The position numbers and the translations under genes are program-made. From Nocardia nova SH22a (GTDB lineage Bacteria > Actinomycetota > Actinomycetes > Mycobacteriales > Mycobacteriaceae): DNA of 64,000 nt. The stretch spans positions 4,588,001 through 4,652,000 of the forward strand of contig NZ_CP006850.1 of the NCBI RefSeq assembly GCF_000523235.1, in the 5' to 3' direction. The notes beneath the pieces are model-generated. The model saw nothing but the letters and a program-made list of their open reading frames with translations. It had not been told where the DNA came from and made no database searches. Of the stretch, positions 43,136 to 50,668 are shown piece after piece. The number at the start of each line of letters is the position of its first letter. The stretch's first letter is position 1.

Positions 43136-43551
43136 TCCCGAACCATAACTGCGGGGACCGACACACTCCGGCGTAGGTTCCTGATACCAATCGATCTTGG
43201 AGCCGCCCGCCGAGAGCGGTAGGCCCGGGCGCGGTGCGGGACATCCGCACATACCGCTTACAAGGCTTTTCTCACCGGCCGGGCCGCAGATTTGCCGAAC
43301 GCTTCGCTGTGTCGCCTGGCGAATGTGGCCCGACCTCGAGAACGGAAATGGTCGGCAGCGGCGTGCCTTTCACCAGGGCACCGTTCCGGCGTCGTCGCCC
43401 CCGGGGCACATCCCCGAATATGACGCAAGACTTCACGACCTGATCGGTACGAAGTCATCGAGCCCGTTGAGGCGGGTGTTCTGTGCGGCCCCGATCAGCC
43501 AGCGCCCCCTCGCGTTGTTCGACTACCGCGCCCCACGAACAGTGGCCTCGT
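43136..43551. other. Intergenic region with repeat copy B
   Basis: This 416-bp stretch between the DUF6924 gene and the VapC gene holds repeat copy B at 43254-43402. I see no gene in it; the remaining frames on both strands lack coding bias. Confidence 0.5.
43254..43402. repeat. Dispersed repeat family, copy B
   Basis: This copy shares the CACCGGCCGGGCCG block with copy A and about 75 bp (from GACCTCGAGAACGG to CACCGTTCCGGCGTC) with copy C with very few differences. On the minus strand its right edge encodes DDAGTVPW-stop, the exact C-terminus of the SDR at 46754. It is therefore a remnant of an SDR 3' end with its downstream sequence. Confidence 0.75.
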
Positions 43552-44019
43552 TCACTGCTCGTGAGGCACCGACGGGTGGGTGACAGGAACGACGGTGAGC
43601 AAACTTTCGAGCCCTTTGAAGTCGTCCGGATTGGTCGTGAACAAAGGCAGATCCTCGGCAATGGCGATCGCGGCGATCATGAGGTCGGCGAGGCGACGCC
43701 GCGGTTTGCGTCCGGTACTGATCACGGCCGCACTCACGCGGCCGTAGACGCGCGCCGCATCCGCATCGAAAGGGATCGGATCGAATTCGTTCTCGGCGCG
43801 CTGCAATACGTCCAGCCGACGAGCGCGTTCGGCGTGTTCCTCATAACCGCTGCCCGCGTCGTCACGCCGGACTTCGTGTGGGCCGGCGGACAGTTCGGCG
43901 AGAGTGATTGCGGTGATTGCCATTTCGTCCGGCAACTCGGCAGGGTCTACCCACCGCCGCAGGATCATGATGTTCGTATCCACGAGCCCCCGTCTCGCAG
44001 TGTGCGATTCAACGGTCAT
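43552..44019 (-). CDS. vapC: PIN-domain toxin of a type II TA module
   Basis: The 155-residue PIN protein has the acidic residues LVDTNIMIL near residue 12, ITLAELSAGP near 36, FDADAARVYGRV near 97 and LFTTNPDDFKGLE near 130. VapC-like PIN toxins cut RNA. The ATG at 44019 overlaps the antitoxin stop by 11 bp, so toxin translation is coupled. It lies in the accessory region and may help to stabilise it. Confidence 0.93.
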   Translation of the reverse strand: MTVESHTARRGLVDTNIMILRRWVDPAELPDEMAITAITLAELSAGPHEVRRDDAGSGYEEHAERARRLDVLQRAENEFDPIPFDADAARVYGRVSAAVISTGRKPRRRLADLMIAAIAIAEDLPLFTTNPDDFKGLESLLTVVPVTHPSVPHEQ

Positions 44020-44275
44020 AGGGGTCATCCGCGTAGCGCTCGGCAACGGCGTCCTGGTCTGCCCGGAAAGCATCGAGGTCGACATCCGGAGCGGTCCGCG
44101 ACATTGCCGCGAATTCCTCCCGAGAGACGAACCGACGGTTTCGGCGCAGAGGAACAAGCTGACCGATCTGATGCCCGTCGCGGGTGACCGTGAACGTCTG
44201 CCCATTTTGGACGGCGTCCATGATCTCTCGAGATCTGCTGCGCAGATCGCGTTGGGTGATTTCAGGAACACTCAT
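44009..44275 (-). CDS. vapB: Phd/YefM-type antitoxin
   Basis: The 88-residue protein begins SVPEITQRDLRSRSREIMDAVQNGQTF, followed by VTRDGHQIGQLVPL, the common pattern of Phd/YefM antitoxins. Its acidic C-terminus (DLDAFRADQDAVAERYADD) would bind the toxin. The start at 44275 is chosen; ATGs 6 to 12 bases upstream are possible. It precedes and overlaps the PIN toxin and probably represses the operon through the palindrome at 44296-44312. Confidence 0.92.
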   Translation of the reverse strand: MSVPEITQRDLRSRSREIMDAVQNGQTFTVTRDGHQIGQLVPLRRNRRFVSREEFAAMSRTAPDVDLDAFRADQDAVAERYADDPYDR

Positions 44276-44295
44276 GACCGCCATCATACTCCTAT

Positions 44296-44312
44296 GTGCC
44301 ACCTGGTGGCAC
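44296..44312. promoter_or_regulatory. TA-module operator
   Basis: The perfect 17-bp palindrome GTGCCACC-t-GGTGGCAC lies 21 bp upstream of the antitoxin start. A further GTAGCACCACC lies to the right as a possible second half-site. It fits autoregulation by the antitoxin-toxin complex. Confidence 0.75.
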
Positions 44313-44663
44313 TTGGTAGCACCACCGGGCACCATGGCCGTACCGATCACAAAGACCATCCGCTTCTTGCCCAGATCCCTCGGCATGATCACGAGGCCAG
44401 GCACAGGCACGGGATCGGCCGAAGGCACTCTCATGCCGATTTCAGGTTGTATCACCTGCACTCACACCAAGACATCAGTCACGCGGGCGACACGTCGGAT
44501 ACAACCGAAGAAGGAGATCCAGGCTGAGCATCCGATGGGCCCGGTGGCCGATCCCCGCGAAGTTCTCCGCGCTACCAAGGCAATCGGGGCGATTGAGATG
44601 CGGGACACCGCAGGTGGGCCCGAGCTGTGGCGGGCTTCGATGGTATCCGGCACGGCATGATGT
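44313..44663. other. Intergenic region
   Basis: This 351-bp region between the antitoxin operator and the WD40-like gene is of lower GC than its surroundings. Only one small open frame (44535-44660) looks partly coding. I see no repeat or hairpin of note. Confidence 0.4.
44535..44660 (+). CDS. Possible small ORF (41 residues)
   Basis: An ATG opens 41 codons (MGPVADPREVLRATKAIGAI, then MRDTAGGPELWRAS) with an AAGGAGA about 20 bases upstream. It ends three bases before the convergent WD40-like gene stop. It may be a gene fragment. Evidence is weak. Confidence 0.25.
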   Translation: MGPVADPREVLRATKAIGAIEMRDTAGGPELWRASMVSGTA

Positions 44664-46076
44664 TCAGTGGGCGCCGCCGCTGAGCGAGTTCAGCGCTTCG
44701 CGCAGGCGTTCCCAGCGTTTTTCGCCGTCCCGCAACGGCGGCCACATCAGGACTCGGCTGTGCACCGGGCGCCACTGCCGCGACGGTGGAATCGGCCGTG
44801 CGTGGTTGCCGGTGGTTCCAGCGACGAGCACACCGGCCGGGCTGAACCCGAGGTACTGCGGGCCCGGCCGACCGCAGGACAGGGAACCGGCCGGCTCGGC
44901 GGAAGGCAGGTGCCACAACAGGATCCGATCCATCCGCGGACCCGACCCGGCCAGCAGCCGCCCGTCGTCCGACATCGCGAACACCTCGAGCGCACGGTTG
45001 CCCCGTGCCCAGCCCAGGAGTTCGCCGTCAGGTAGCTTGCGGACCTCGACCCGCCCGAACCGACCGACGCCGGCGATCAGCCTGCCGTCCGGCGACAGCA
45101 CCACGCTCGTCTCGCGCCGTGCCACGTAGCGCATCGAGCTGACCCGCTCGCCCGACGGCAGCCGCCAGATCCGTGTCCGGGCGTCCGCACCCACCCCGAC
45201 CAGATGGTCACCGTCCGGGGACACGTGCAAAGCCCGCACGCCACGCCACCCCGTGCGCAACGTCGCGAGCTTCTGCCCCGACGGCAGGGCGAACAAACCC
45301 ACCCGCCGGGGAACCGGGCTCGGGGTCGACTCGCGCACCGAACCGGCAGCGAACATCGTCGCGTCGGGTGTGACGGCCAGGCTGGGGCGACCGTAGATCT
45401 GCTCGATCCACACGAGCCTCTTCGTCAGCAGCAACTCGACAGGCGATAGGTCCGACCGATCGGGATCGAGCCGGGCCACCTGGATTCGGCCCTGGCGATT
45501 GGCGCTGATCAGCGTTCCATCCGCCGTCGAGCAGACCGCGGCAGGCCACCCCTCCACTTCGTCGCGTACCGACTCCCCGTAGTACGCATCCATGCCGACG
45601 AACTTCGGCCGACGGCTTCCTGCCAGCGGCCACAGACACGTGCCCGCGCGCACATGGCCGATCAGGGTGGACCCGTCGGGCGTGACCGACAACGCGCCAC
45701 CATAGCGGTACCCGGCAAGGTCGGCCACCGGCTCACCCGTGCACAGATCCCACATCCGCAGGGTGTCTGCGAAGTTGCCGGCGAACAGCAACTCCTGCTG
45801 CGGATGCGTGGCCAACCCCCGCAGAAAGCCGAACTCGCCGTCGAGCGTCACCGGATCACCGAAACCCGACGACGACGCCCCGCAGTCACGCGCCGCCGCG
45901 ACCAGCCGGGTGAAGGCCTCGCGCTGCTGCGTACCGGACGGACGCCAATCCTGTGCACCGAGCACGCGCAGCGCCTCCGCCGCCCGATCCACCGACACGT
46001 ACTGCACCAGGCCCCACAATCCGGCCCAGTCGCAGTTCCCGATCAATTCACGCGTCGAAGCGGAATCAGCAGTCAC
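44664..46076 (-). CDS. WD40-like beta-propeller protein
   Basis: The 470-residue protein has a helical N-terminal part (RELIGNCDWAGLWGLVQYV, then SVDRAAEALRVLG) of about 80 residues. At least seven blade-like repeats follow, with motifs such as LSVTPDGSTLIGH, LHVSPDGDHLVGVGADARTRIW and VVLSPDGRLIAGVGRFG. Such propellers are protein-interaction platforms; no enzymatic domain is attached. The GTG start overlaps a small upstream frame as GTGA. It lies next to repeat copies and the TA module. Its function is unknown. Confidence 0.85.
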   Translation of the reverse strand: MTADSASTRELIGNCDWAGLWGLVQYVSVDRAAEALRVLGAQDWRPSGTQQREAFTRLVAAARDCGASSSGFGDPVTLDGEFGFLRGLATHPQQELLFAGNFADTLRMWDLCTGEPVADLAGYRYGGALSVTPDGSTLIGHVRAGTCLWPLAGSRRPKFVGMDAYYGESVRDEVEGWPAAVCSTADGTLISANRQGRIQVARLDPDRSDLSPVELLLTKRLVWIEQIYGRPSLAVTPDATMFAAGSVRESTPSPVPRRVGLFALPSGQKLATLRTGWRGVRALHVSPDGDHLVGVGADARTRIWRLPSGERVSSMRYVARRETSVVLSPDGRLIAGVGRFGRVEVRKLPDGELLGWARGNRALEVFAMSDDGRLLAGSGPRMDRILLWHLPSAEPAGSLSCGRPGPQYLGFSPAGVLVAGTTGNHARPIPPSRQWRPVHSRVLMWPPLRDGEKRWERLREALNSLSGGAH

Positions 46077-46375
46077 GATCCGATCGTGGCACAATTCATC
46101 GATCCGACGAAGGGGCTTCCTGGAACCCGGGAATGATCTGCTCCCCACGACATCGGCGCTGCCGAGCGCTCGCTCACGGCAGACCCCCCGAGCAGAATCA
46201 CGAACCGATCCCGATCGGCACGCAGTTCCTCGATCGAAGACGCCTGCGACCCAACGAATCCGGCTGACCTCGCCACGGCCGGGCCCGCACCAGCCAACCG
46301 GTCATCGACGAACGCCGGCATCTCAGCCAGCTCGATCGCGTCGTCGACCGCAAGACGGAACTCAGGCACGACCAC
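46073..46375 (-). CDS. Small hypothetical ORF coupled to the WD40-like gene
   Basis: A frame with GTG starts at 46375 or 46369 encodes about 100 residues (PEFRLAVDDAIELAEMPAFV, then FVGSQASSIEELRADRDRFV). The stop overlaps the WD40-like start as GTGA. The spacing of the FVG motif between helices recalls WXG100 (ESAT-6-like) proteins with Trp replaced by Phe; this is a weak resemblance. It may be a decayed gene, and the 3' third looks less coding. Confidence 0.4.
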   Translation of the reverse strand: MVVPEFRLAVDDAIELAEMPAFVDDRLAGAGPAVARSAGFVGSQASSIEELRADRDRFVILLGGSAVSERSAAPMSWGADHSRVPGSPFVGSMNCATIGS

Positions 46376-46466
46376 AACCGTGCACCACCACGAAGCACGG
46401 AGCAATCCCCACCCGCCGCGGATTGCACAGTGACACAACCCAACTGACGCACCAACGGGAGCGGCC

Positions 46467-46610
46467 TCAAAACGCGGGATCAGGATCGCTCGTCCGACCG
46501 CGCTCCGGTCGAACCAAGAAGGGTCCGACTTCCAGCAGCACTTCGAATTCGGCACATTCGGAGGCCGCTTCGGCAGCCCCTGCCGCCGCTTCTCTCGAAA
46601 ATTCAGTCAT
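46467..46610 (-). CDS. Possible small ORF (47 residues)
   Basis: The ATG at 46610 gives MTEFSREAAAGAAEAASECA, then FEVLLEVGPFLVRPERG. It has some G/C bias at third positions but no clear ribosome site. With the next frame downstream it may be the remains of one larger gene broken by a frameshift. Confidence is low. Confidence 0.28.
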   Translation of the reverse strand: MTEFSREAAAGAAEAASECAEFEVLLEVGPFLVRPERGRTSDPDPAF

Positions 46611-46647
46611 ATGGTTCGATCGGATGCGGCGCAGAGCGTCCTGCATT

Positions 46648-46783
46648 GCCGCTGACAAGGCTGTTCTCCCCCCACCATGCCACACGCTTCCTGTATCGAG
46701 TGGCGGATGTGGGCAGACCTCGAGAACGGAAATGGTCGGCAGCAGTGTGCCTTTCACCAGGGCACCGTTCCGGCGTCATCGAA
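46648..46783. repeat. Dispersed repeat family, copy C, overlapping the SDR 3' end
   Basis: This copy contains ACGCTTCCTGTATCGAGTGG shared with copy A and the segment from GACCTCGAGAACGG to GGCACCGTTCCGGCGTC shared with copy B. Its right part is the coding end of the intact SDR, so this is the probable source copy. GTGCC and GGCAC in it could form a hairpin just after the SDR stop. Confidence 0.72.
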
Positions 46784-47479
46784 GAATCCGCCGGTCGGAC
46801 CGTCGTCGGGCAGGGTCGCGAGGTGGATCGCGATCGCCGCGCCCTGTTGCGGTGTGCGGACGCCGCGAAAGTCGTTGAGGTCGGTGGCGGTGAAACCGGG
46901 GCAGGCGGAGTTGATCAGGATGGCGGTGTCGCTCAGTTCCTTGGCGTATTGGATGGTGAGGGCGTTGAGGAAGGTTTTCGAGGCCAGGTAGGCGGCGGGA
47001 ACCGGGCCCATGTCCATACCGGGGGTAGTGTTCAGGGCGAACGAGCCGGTGCTGCTGGACATGTTGACGATCCGGGGTGAGGCCGAGGCGCGCAGCATCG
47101 GCAGCATCGCGTTGGTCACCCGGATGGCGCCGATCACGTTGGTTTCCACGACGATTCGCACGGTCGCGGGATCGAGTGTGGTCGGTCTCTGTGCGCCATC
47201 GCCGGTGATCCCGGCATTGTTGATCAGGACATCGAGTCCTCCGGCATGATCGGCGATCAATTCGGCTGCCGCGGCGACACTTTCGTCGTCGGTCACGTCG
47301 AGCGGCACAGCGAACGCATCGGTCCCGGTCGCGCGCAGCTTCTCCACCGCGGTGTCGCGGCGTTGCCGATCACGTGCGCCCACACCGATCCGCCAGCCGA
47401 GCGCGCCCAGGCCCGCGGCGATCTCGTATCCGATTCCCTTGTTCGCGCCGGTCACCAGCGCGGTCGTCTGCTCACTCAT
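46754..47479 (-). CDS. SDR, carbonyl-reductase-like
   Basis: The 241-residue SDR starts MSEQTTALVTGANKGIGYEIA and has NNAGITG near 90, the catalytic Ser in NMSSSTGSF near 140 and YLASKTFLNAL with Tyr and Lys near 165. The GANKGIG and C-terminal DDAGTVPW are usual in carbonyl-reductase-like bacterial SDRs. ATG 47479 fits better than the long upstream frame. It is divergent from a LysR gene, which probably regulates it. Its 3' end is duplicated in repeat copy B. Confidence 0.93.
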   Translation of the reverse strand: MSEQTTALVTGANKGIGYEIAAGLGALGWRIGVGARDRQRRDTAVEKLRATGTDAFAVPLDVTDDESVAAAAELIADHAGGLDVLINNAGITGDGAQRPTTLDPATVRIVVETNVIGAIRVTNAMLPMLRASASPRIVNMSSSTGSFALNTTPGMDMGPVPAAYLASKTFLNALTIQYAKELSDTAILINSACPGFTATDLNDFRGVRTPQQGAAIAIHLATLPDDGPTGGFFDDAGTVPW

Positions 47480-47584
47480 ATCGCCGATCCTGCTGTGGCC
47501 GCGGGTGCGGCGTCCAAGACCGTTCGGGTGGGCGGCGATACCGCGCGGGTATCGGTCGTGGTCAGCCCCGGATACGATGAGCTG

Positions 47585-48421
47585 GTGGAGACGCGGGAGA
47601 TGCGATATTTCGTCGCCGTCGCCGAGGAGTTGCACTTCGGGCGTGCGGCACAACGGCTCTCGATGGCACAACCGCCACTGTCACGAGCCATCCAGCAACT
47701 CGAACGACGGCTCGGAGTCGTCCTGCTGCACCGCACCGCTCGCGCCATCACCTTGACCGAGGCCGGGGCGGTGCTACTGCGCGAGGCCCGGACCGCGCTC
47801 GAAGCGGTCGAAGCCGCCGAGCGCCGCACCCGCCGTGCCGCCGACCAGCCCCGAATAGTGCTGGCCACCAAGGCCGGAGCGTCCAGCGAACTGTTGTCGA
47901 AGCTGCTGCACGCCTACGCCGCCGAACCGGACGCCGTGACAGTCGAGGTGATGCTGTGCGGGCCGGGCCAGCCGGAAGGTCTGCTGCGCACCGGCCGCGC
48001 CGACGTCGCTCTGCTCCACCGGCCCTACGACACGACAGCCGGATTCGACACCGAGGACCTGCACACCGAACAGCAGATCGTGGTCCTGCCCGCGGGCCAT
48101 CCCCTCTCCGACCGGTCGCAGGTCCCGTTGGCCGAGATCGAGACCCTGACGAACCTGCCCCTGCCCCGCTGGCCCGGACGAGACGGCAGCTACCCGGACG
48201 GCCCCGGCCCGCAGGTGCGCGACCACACCCAGCTACTCCAGCTCATCGCACTCGGACTGGCCTGCGCGGTCGTACCCGAATCGCTGCGAACCCAGCTACA
48301 CGACGATCACGCCGTCGTGCCCGTACCGGACGCACCGCCCGTCACGACCGTCATCGCGTGGCCACCGGGCACCAGATCCAAAGCCGTCGCCGACCTCGTC
48401 CACACCGCGACACGCCTCTGA
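47585..48421 (+). CDS. LysR family transcriptional regulator
   Basis: The 278-residue regulator starts VETREMRYFVAVAEELHFGR, with the DNA-binding motif LSMAQPPLSRAIQQLERRLG and the usual LLHRTARAITLTEAG. Residues 85-278 form the effector domain. GTG at 47585 is taken; 47558 is an alternative. It is divergent from the carbonyl-reductase-like SDR across 105 bp and so is its likely activator. It is convergent with the amine oxidase gene (6 bp gap). Confidence 0.92.
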   Translation: METREMRYFVAVAEELHFGRAAQRLSMAQPPLSRAIQQLERRLGVVLLHRTARAITLTEAGAVLLREARTALEAVEAAERRTRRAADQPRIVLATKAGASSELLSKLLHAYAAEPDAVTVEVMLCGPGQPEGLLRTGRADVALLHRPYDTTAGFDTEDLHTEQQIVVLPAGHPLSDRSQVPLAEIETLTNLPLPRWPGRDGSYPDGPGPQVRDHTQLLQLIALGLACAVVPESLRTQLHDDHAVVPVPDAPPVTTVIAWPPGTRSKAVADLVHTATRL

Positions 48422-48427
48422 CCCTAT

Positions 48428-49783
48428 TCAGGAATCGAAACGATCGAGGATTTCCGCGGCCGCTCGGTATCCGGATCGGACGGCGCCGTCCATATACCCG
48501 TTCCACACATCGGATGTCTCCGCGCCCGCCCAGTGGATGCGGCCGACCGGTTCCGACAGTGCCGCCCCGTACTGGGTCCAGACGCCCGCGCCCAATCGGC
48601 CGCCGTAACACCCGCGGGTGTATTGCTCCTCCATCCAGTTCTGCTCCAGGTAGTCGATCGGGTCGGCGGCCTGCGGACCGAACAACTTGGTCAAGGTCGC
48701 CACGGCGGCCCTGCGGCGTTCCTCGGGGCTCCAGCGCGCGGCAAGGCGAGCGTGTGCTCCTTCGAAGAAGCCGACGATCACACCGCATGAGGCGTCGGGC
48801 GGGGAGTTGTCGAGGGTGACACTCACCGGGTCGTCGAGACTGAATGCGAAACCGTTCAGTCCGGCCTCACGCCAGAACGGCGTCGGGTAGGCGACCTGGA
48901 TCTTGATGACCGATCCCATCGGGATCTGCTGTGTGAGTCCGTCGCGCGCAGCGGGCATCGCCGGTTGGTAGTTCAGCCGCCCTGCGAGAGTGGGCGGGAG
49001 CGCCACGATCGCATAGGCGGCGGTGATCGTTCCTCCGGGATAGTCCGCCCGAATACCGTTGTCGTCGAAGGTAATCGAGTGCACCGGAGCGTTCAGGGTG
49101 ACGACGTCGTCGCCGAGTTCGGCGGCCAGCCGTTCGGAGATCTGATGTGTGCCGCCGACGACGCGCAACTCCTGTGCGCCATCGGTAACCCCCACCAGGA
49201 TGTCGATCATGCCCGCGGACTTGATGTAGAACAGGAAGTGCAGAAGCGACATCTCCGACGCCTCGGCCGAGAACAGTGCGGGCACGACCGCTGCCCAGAA
49301 TGCCAGCACCTCGGGATCGTCGGTGTTCGCGCGCAGCCACTCGTCGACGGTTCGCCGGTCCAACTCGGCCGCCTGTGGTGATGTCCACGGCGAGGACAAC
49401 GCGACGGTGTCGGCGACCGCTTCGAGTTCGGCCTGCAGGTGACCGACTTCCTCGGCCGCGGTGTCGGACAGGCCGAAGGTTTCATCGCCGTAGCGCGTCA
49501 GGGCGCCGTTGTAGAGAGTCACCGCCTCGCCGGTGTCGTAGGTGGCGTACGTTTCCAGCCCGAGTTCGTCGACGAGTTTCAGGACCTCGGTTTGCGTGCG
49601 GCCGATCCACTGCCCGCCCATTTCGACCGGTGTCCCGTTCGACAGCCTGGCTCCGAGGTTGCGCCCGGCCACGCGGTCTCGTGCTTCCAGCACGCGCACA
49701 CTACGCCCGGCGGCGCGCAGCGCTCTGGCCGCGGCCAAGCCGGCGAGACCGGCACCAACCACCACTACATCGATTTCGGTCAT
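48428..49783 (-). CDS. Flavin monoamine oxidase family protein (1)
   Basis: The 451-residue protein has the FAD motif VVVGAGLAGLAAARAL, then LEARDRVAGRN, GGQWIGRTQ near 60 and a C-terminal IHWAGAETSDVWNGYMDGAVRSG, the pattern of monoamine and putrescine oxidases. It would oxidise an amine to an aldehyde with H2O2 release. The ATG at 49783 is preferred to an upstream TTG. It shares an operator with a second amine oxidase gene and with the TetR gene between them. Confidence 0.93.
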   Translation of the reverse strand: MTEIDVVVVGAGLAGLAAARALRAAGRSVRVLEARDRVAGRNLGARLSNGTPVEMGGQWIGRTQTEVLKLVDELGLETYATYDTGEAVTLYNGALTRYGDETFGLSDTAAEEVGHLQAELEAVADTVALSSPWTSPQAAELDRRTVDEWLRANTDDPEVLAFWAAVVPALFSAEASEMSLLHFLFYIKSAGMIDILVGVTDGAQELRVVGGTHQISERLAAELGDDVVTLNAPVHSITFDDNGIRADYPGGTITAAYAIVALPPTLAGRLNYQPAMPAARDGLTQQIPMGSVIKIQVAYPTPFWREAGLNGFAFSLDDPVSVTLDNSPPDASCGVIVGFFEGAHARLAARWSPEERRRAAVATLTKLFGPQAADPIDYLEQNWMEEQYTRGCYGGRLGAGVWTQYGAALSEPVGRIHWAGAETSDVWNGYMDGAVRSGYRAAAEILDRFDS

Positions 49784-49803
49784 GCCCAAGCCCTTCGGTC
49801 AGA

Positions 49804-49824
49804 AAGTCAGTCAGCCGTATGACT
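49804..49824. promoter_or_regulatory. Operator 1 of the amine-oxidase regulon
   Basis: On the minus strand this reads AGTCATAC-GGCT-GACTGACTT and lies 21 bp upstream of amine oxidase 1 and 75 bp before the TetR start. Its 17 outer bases are identical to the site at 50607-50627. Confidence 0.78.
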
Positions 49825-49898
49825 GCAAGGTAGGTCACGTCAGGCAGGTGTGCAAGAGTTGTGGCGAAGTTTGTCCGCTGGCGAGGCGAGGAGAACCC

Positions 49899-50549
49899 GT
49901 GGTTTACGTCAAAGCGTCCGAGCGTGAGGAGCAGATCATCGCGGCGGCCGTCACCGTACTCGGCGAGGTCGGCGTACCGGCCACGACGCTGCGTGGGGTC
50001 GCCGCCGAGGCGGGCGTCCCGCTGGGAACCCTGCAATACGTGTTCCCCACCAAGGACCAGTTGCTTCGCGCCGTCCTCACCCGGGTCATCCACGACATTT
50101 CCGAAGCGTTGCGAGCACACCTCGAACTCGACAAGGGCGTCGAACACGCCCTGCGGCAGGGCGTTTCCAGCTTCTGGGACGAGCTGGTGGACAACCACAT
50201 CGGGCTGCAGATCATGCAGTACGAGTTGATGACCTATTCCCTGCGCAGCGAGTCGGGCGGTTTGGCGCAGCTGCAATACGAGAGCTACTGCTCGGTCGTC
50301 ACGCAGTTCTGCGAACAGGCCGCCCAATCCACGGGCGAACGCTGCGCCGTCGGCTTCGACACCCTCGGGCGCCTCGCACTGGCCCAGGTCGACGGGCTGA
50401 TTCTGCAGTACATCGCCAAGCCCGACGCCGCGCGCGCCCGCCGCGACCTGCATCAGGCGTTGGACATGTTGGTCCTGTTCGCCGATCCGCAGCCGGTGGC
50501 ACGAAGCGCGACGCGGCGGTCGTCCGCGGTGCTCGCCGAGGCCGAGTAG
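49899..50549 (+). CDS. TetR family transcriptional regulator of amine oxidases
   Basis: The 216-residue regulator starts VVYVKASEREEQIIAAAVTV with the helix-turn-helix LRGVAAEAGVPLGTLQYVFPTKDQ at residues 30-53 and a typical TetR C-terminal domain. GAGGAG precedes the GTG. It sits between two amine oxidase genes that point outward; both, and this gene itself, have the same operator nearby. It most likely represses all three. An amine or aldehyde could be the inducer. Confidence 0.93.
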   Translation: MVYVKASEREEQIIAAAVTVLGEVGVPATTLRGVAAEAGVPLGTLQYVFPTKDQLLRAVLTRVIHDISEALRAHLELDKGVEHALRQGVSSFWDELVDNHIGLQIMQYELMTYSLRSESGGLAQLQYESYCSVVTQFCEQAAQSTGERCAVGFDTLGRLALAQVDGLILQYIAKPDAARARRDLHQALDMLVLFADPQPVARSATRRSSAVLAEAE

Positions 50550-50606
50550 CGGTTCACGCAAGTTTCCCTCGCCTATTGCGTCCCGGGTCACGCCCGCTCT
50601 ATCGTA

Positions 50607-50627
50607 AGTCATACATACGACTGACTT
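50607..50627. promoter_or_regulatory. Operator 2 of the amine-oxidase regulon
   Basis: AGTCATAC-ATAC-GACTGACTT lies 41 bp upstream of amine oxidase 2. Only the four central bases differ from operator 1. It also contains the inverted repeat TAAGTCA/TGACTTA when one flanking base on each side is included. Confidence 0.78.
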
Positions 50628-50668
50628 AATGAGTTCGGCTCATGATTCACCCATCGGAGTGTGACGAG

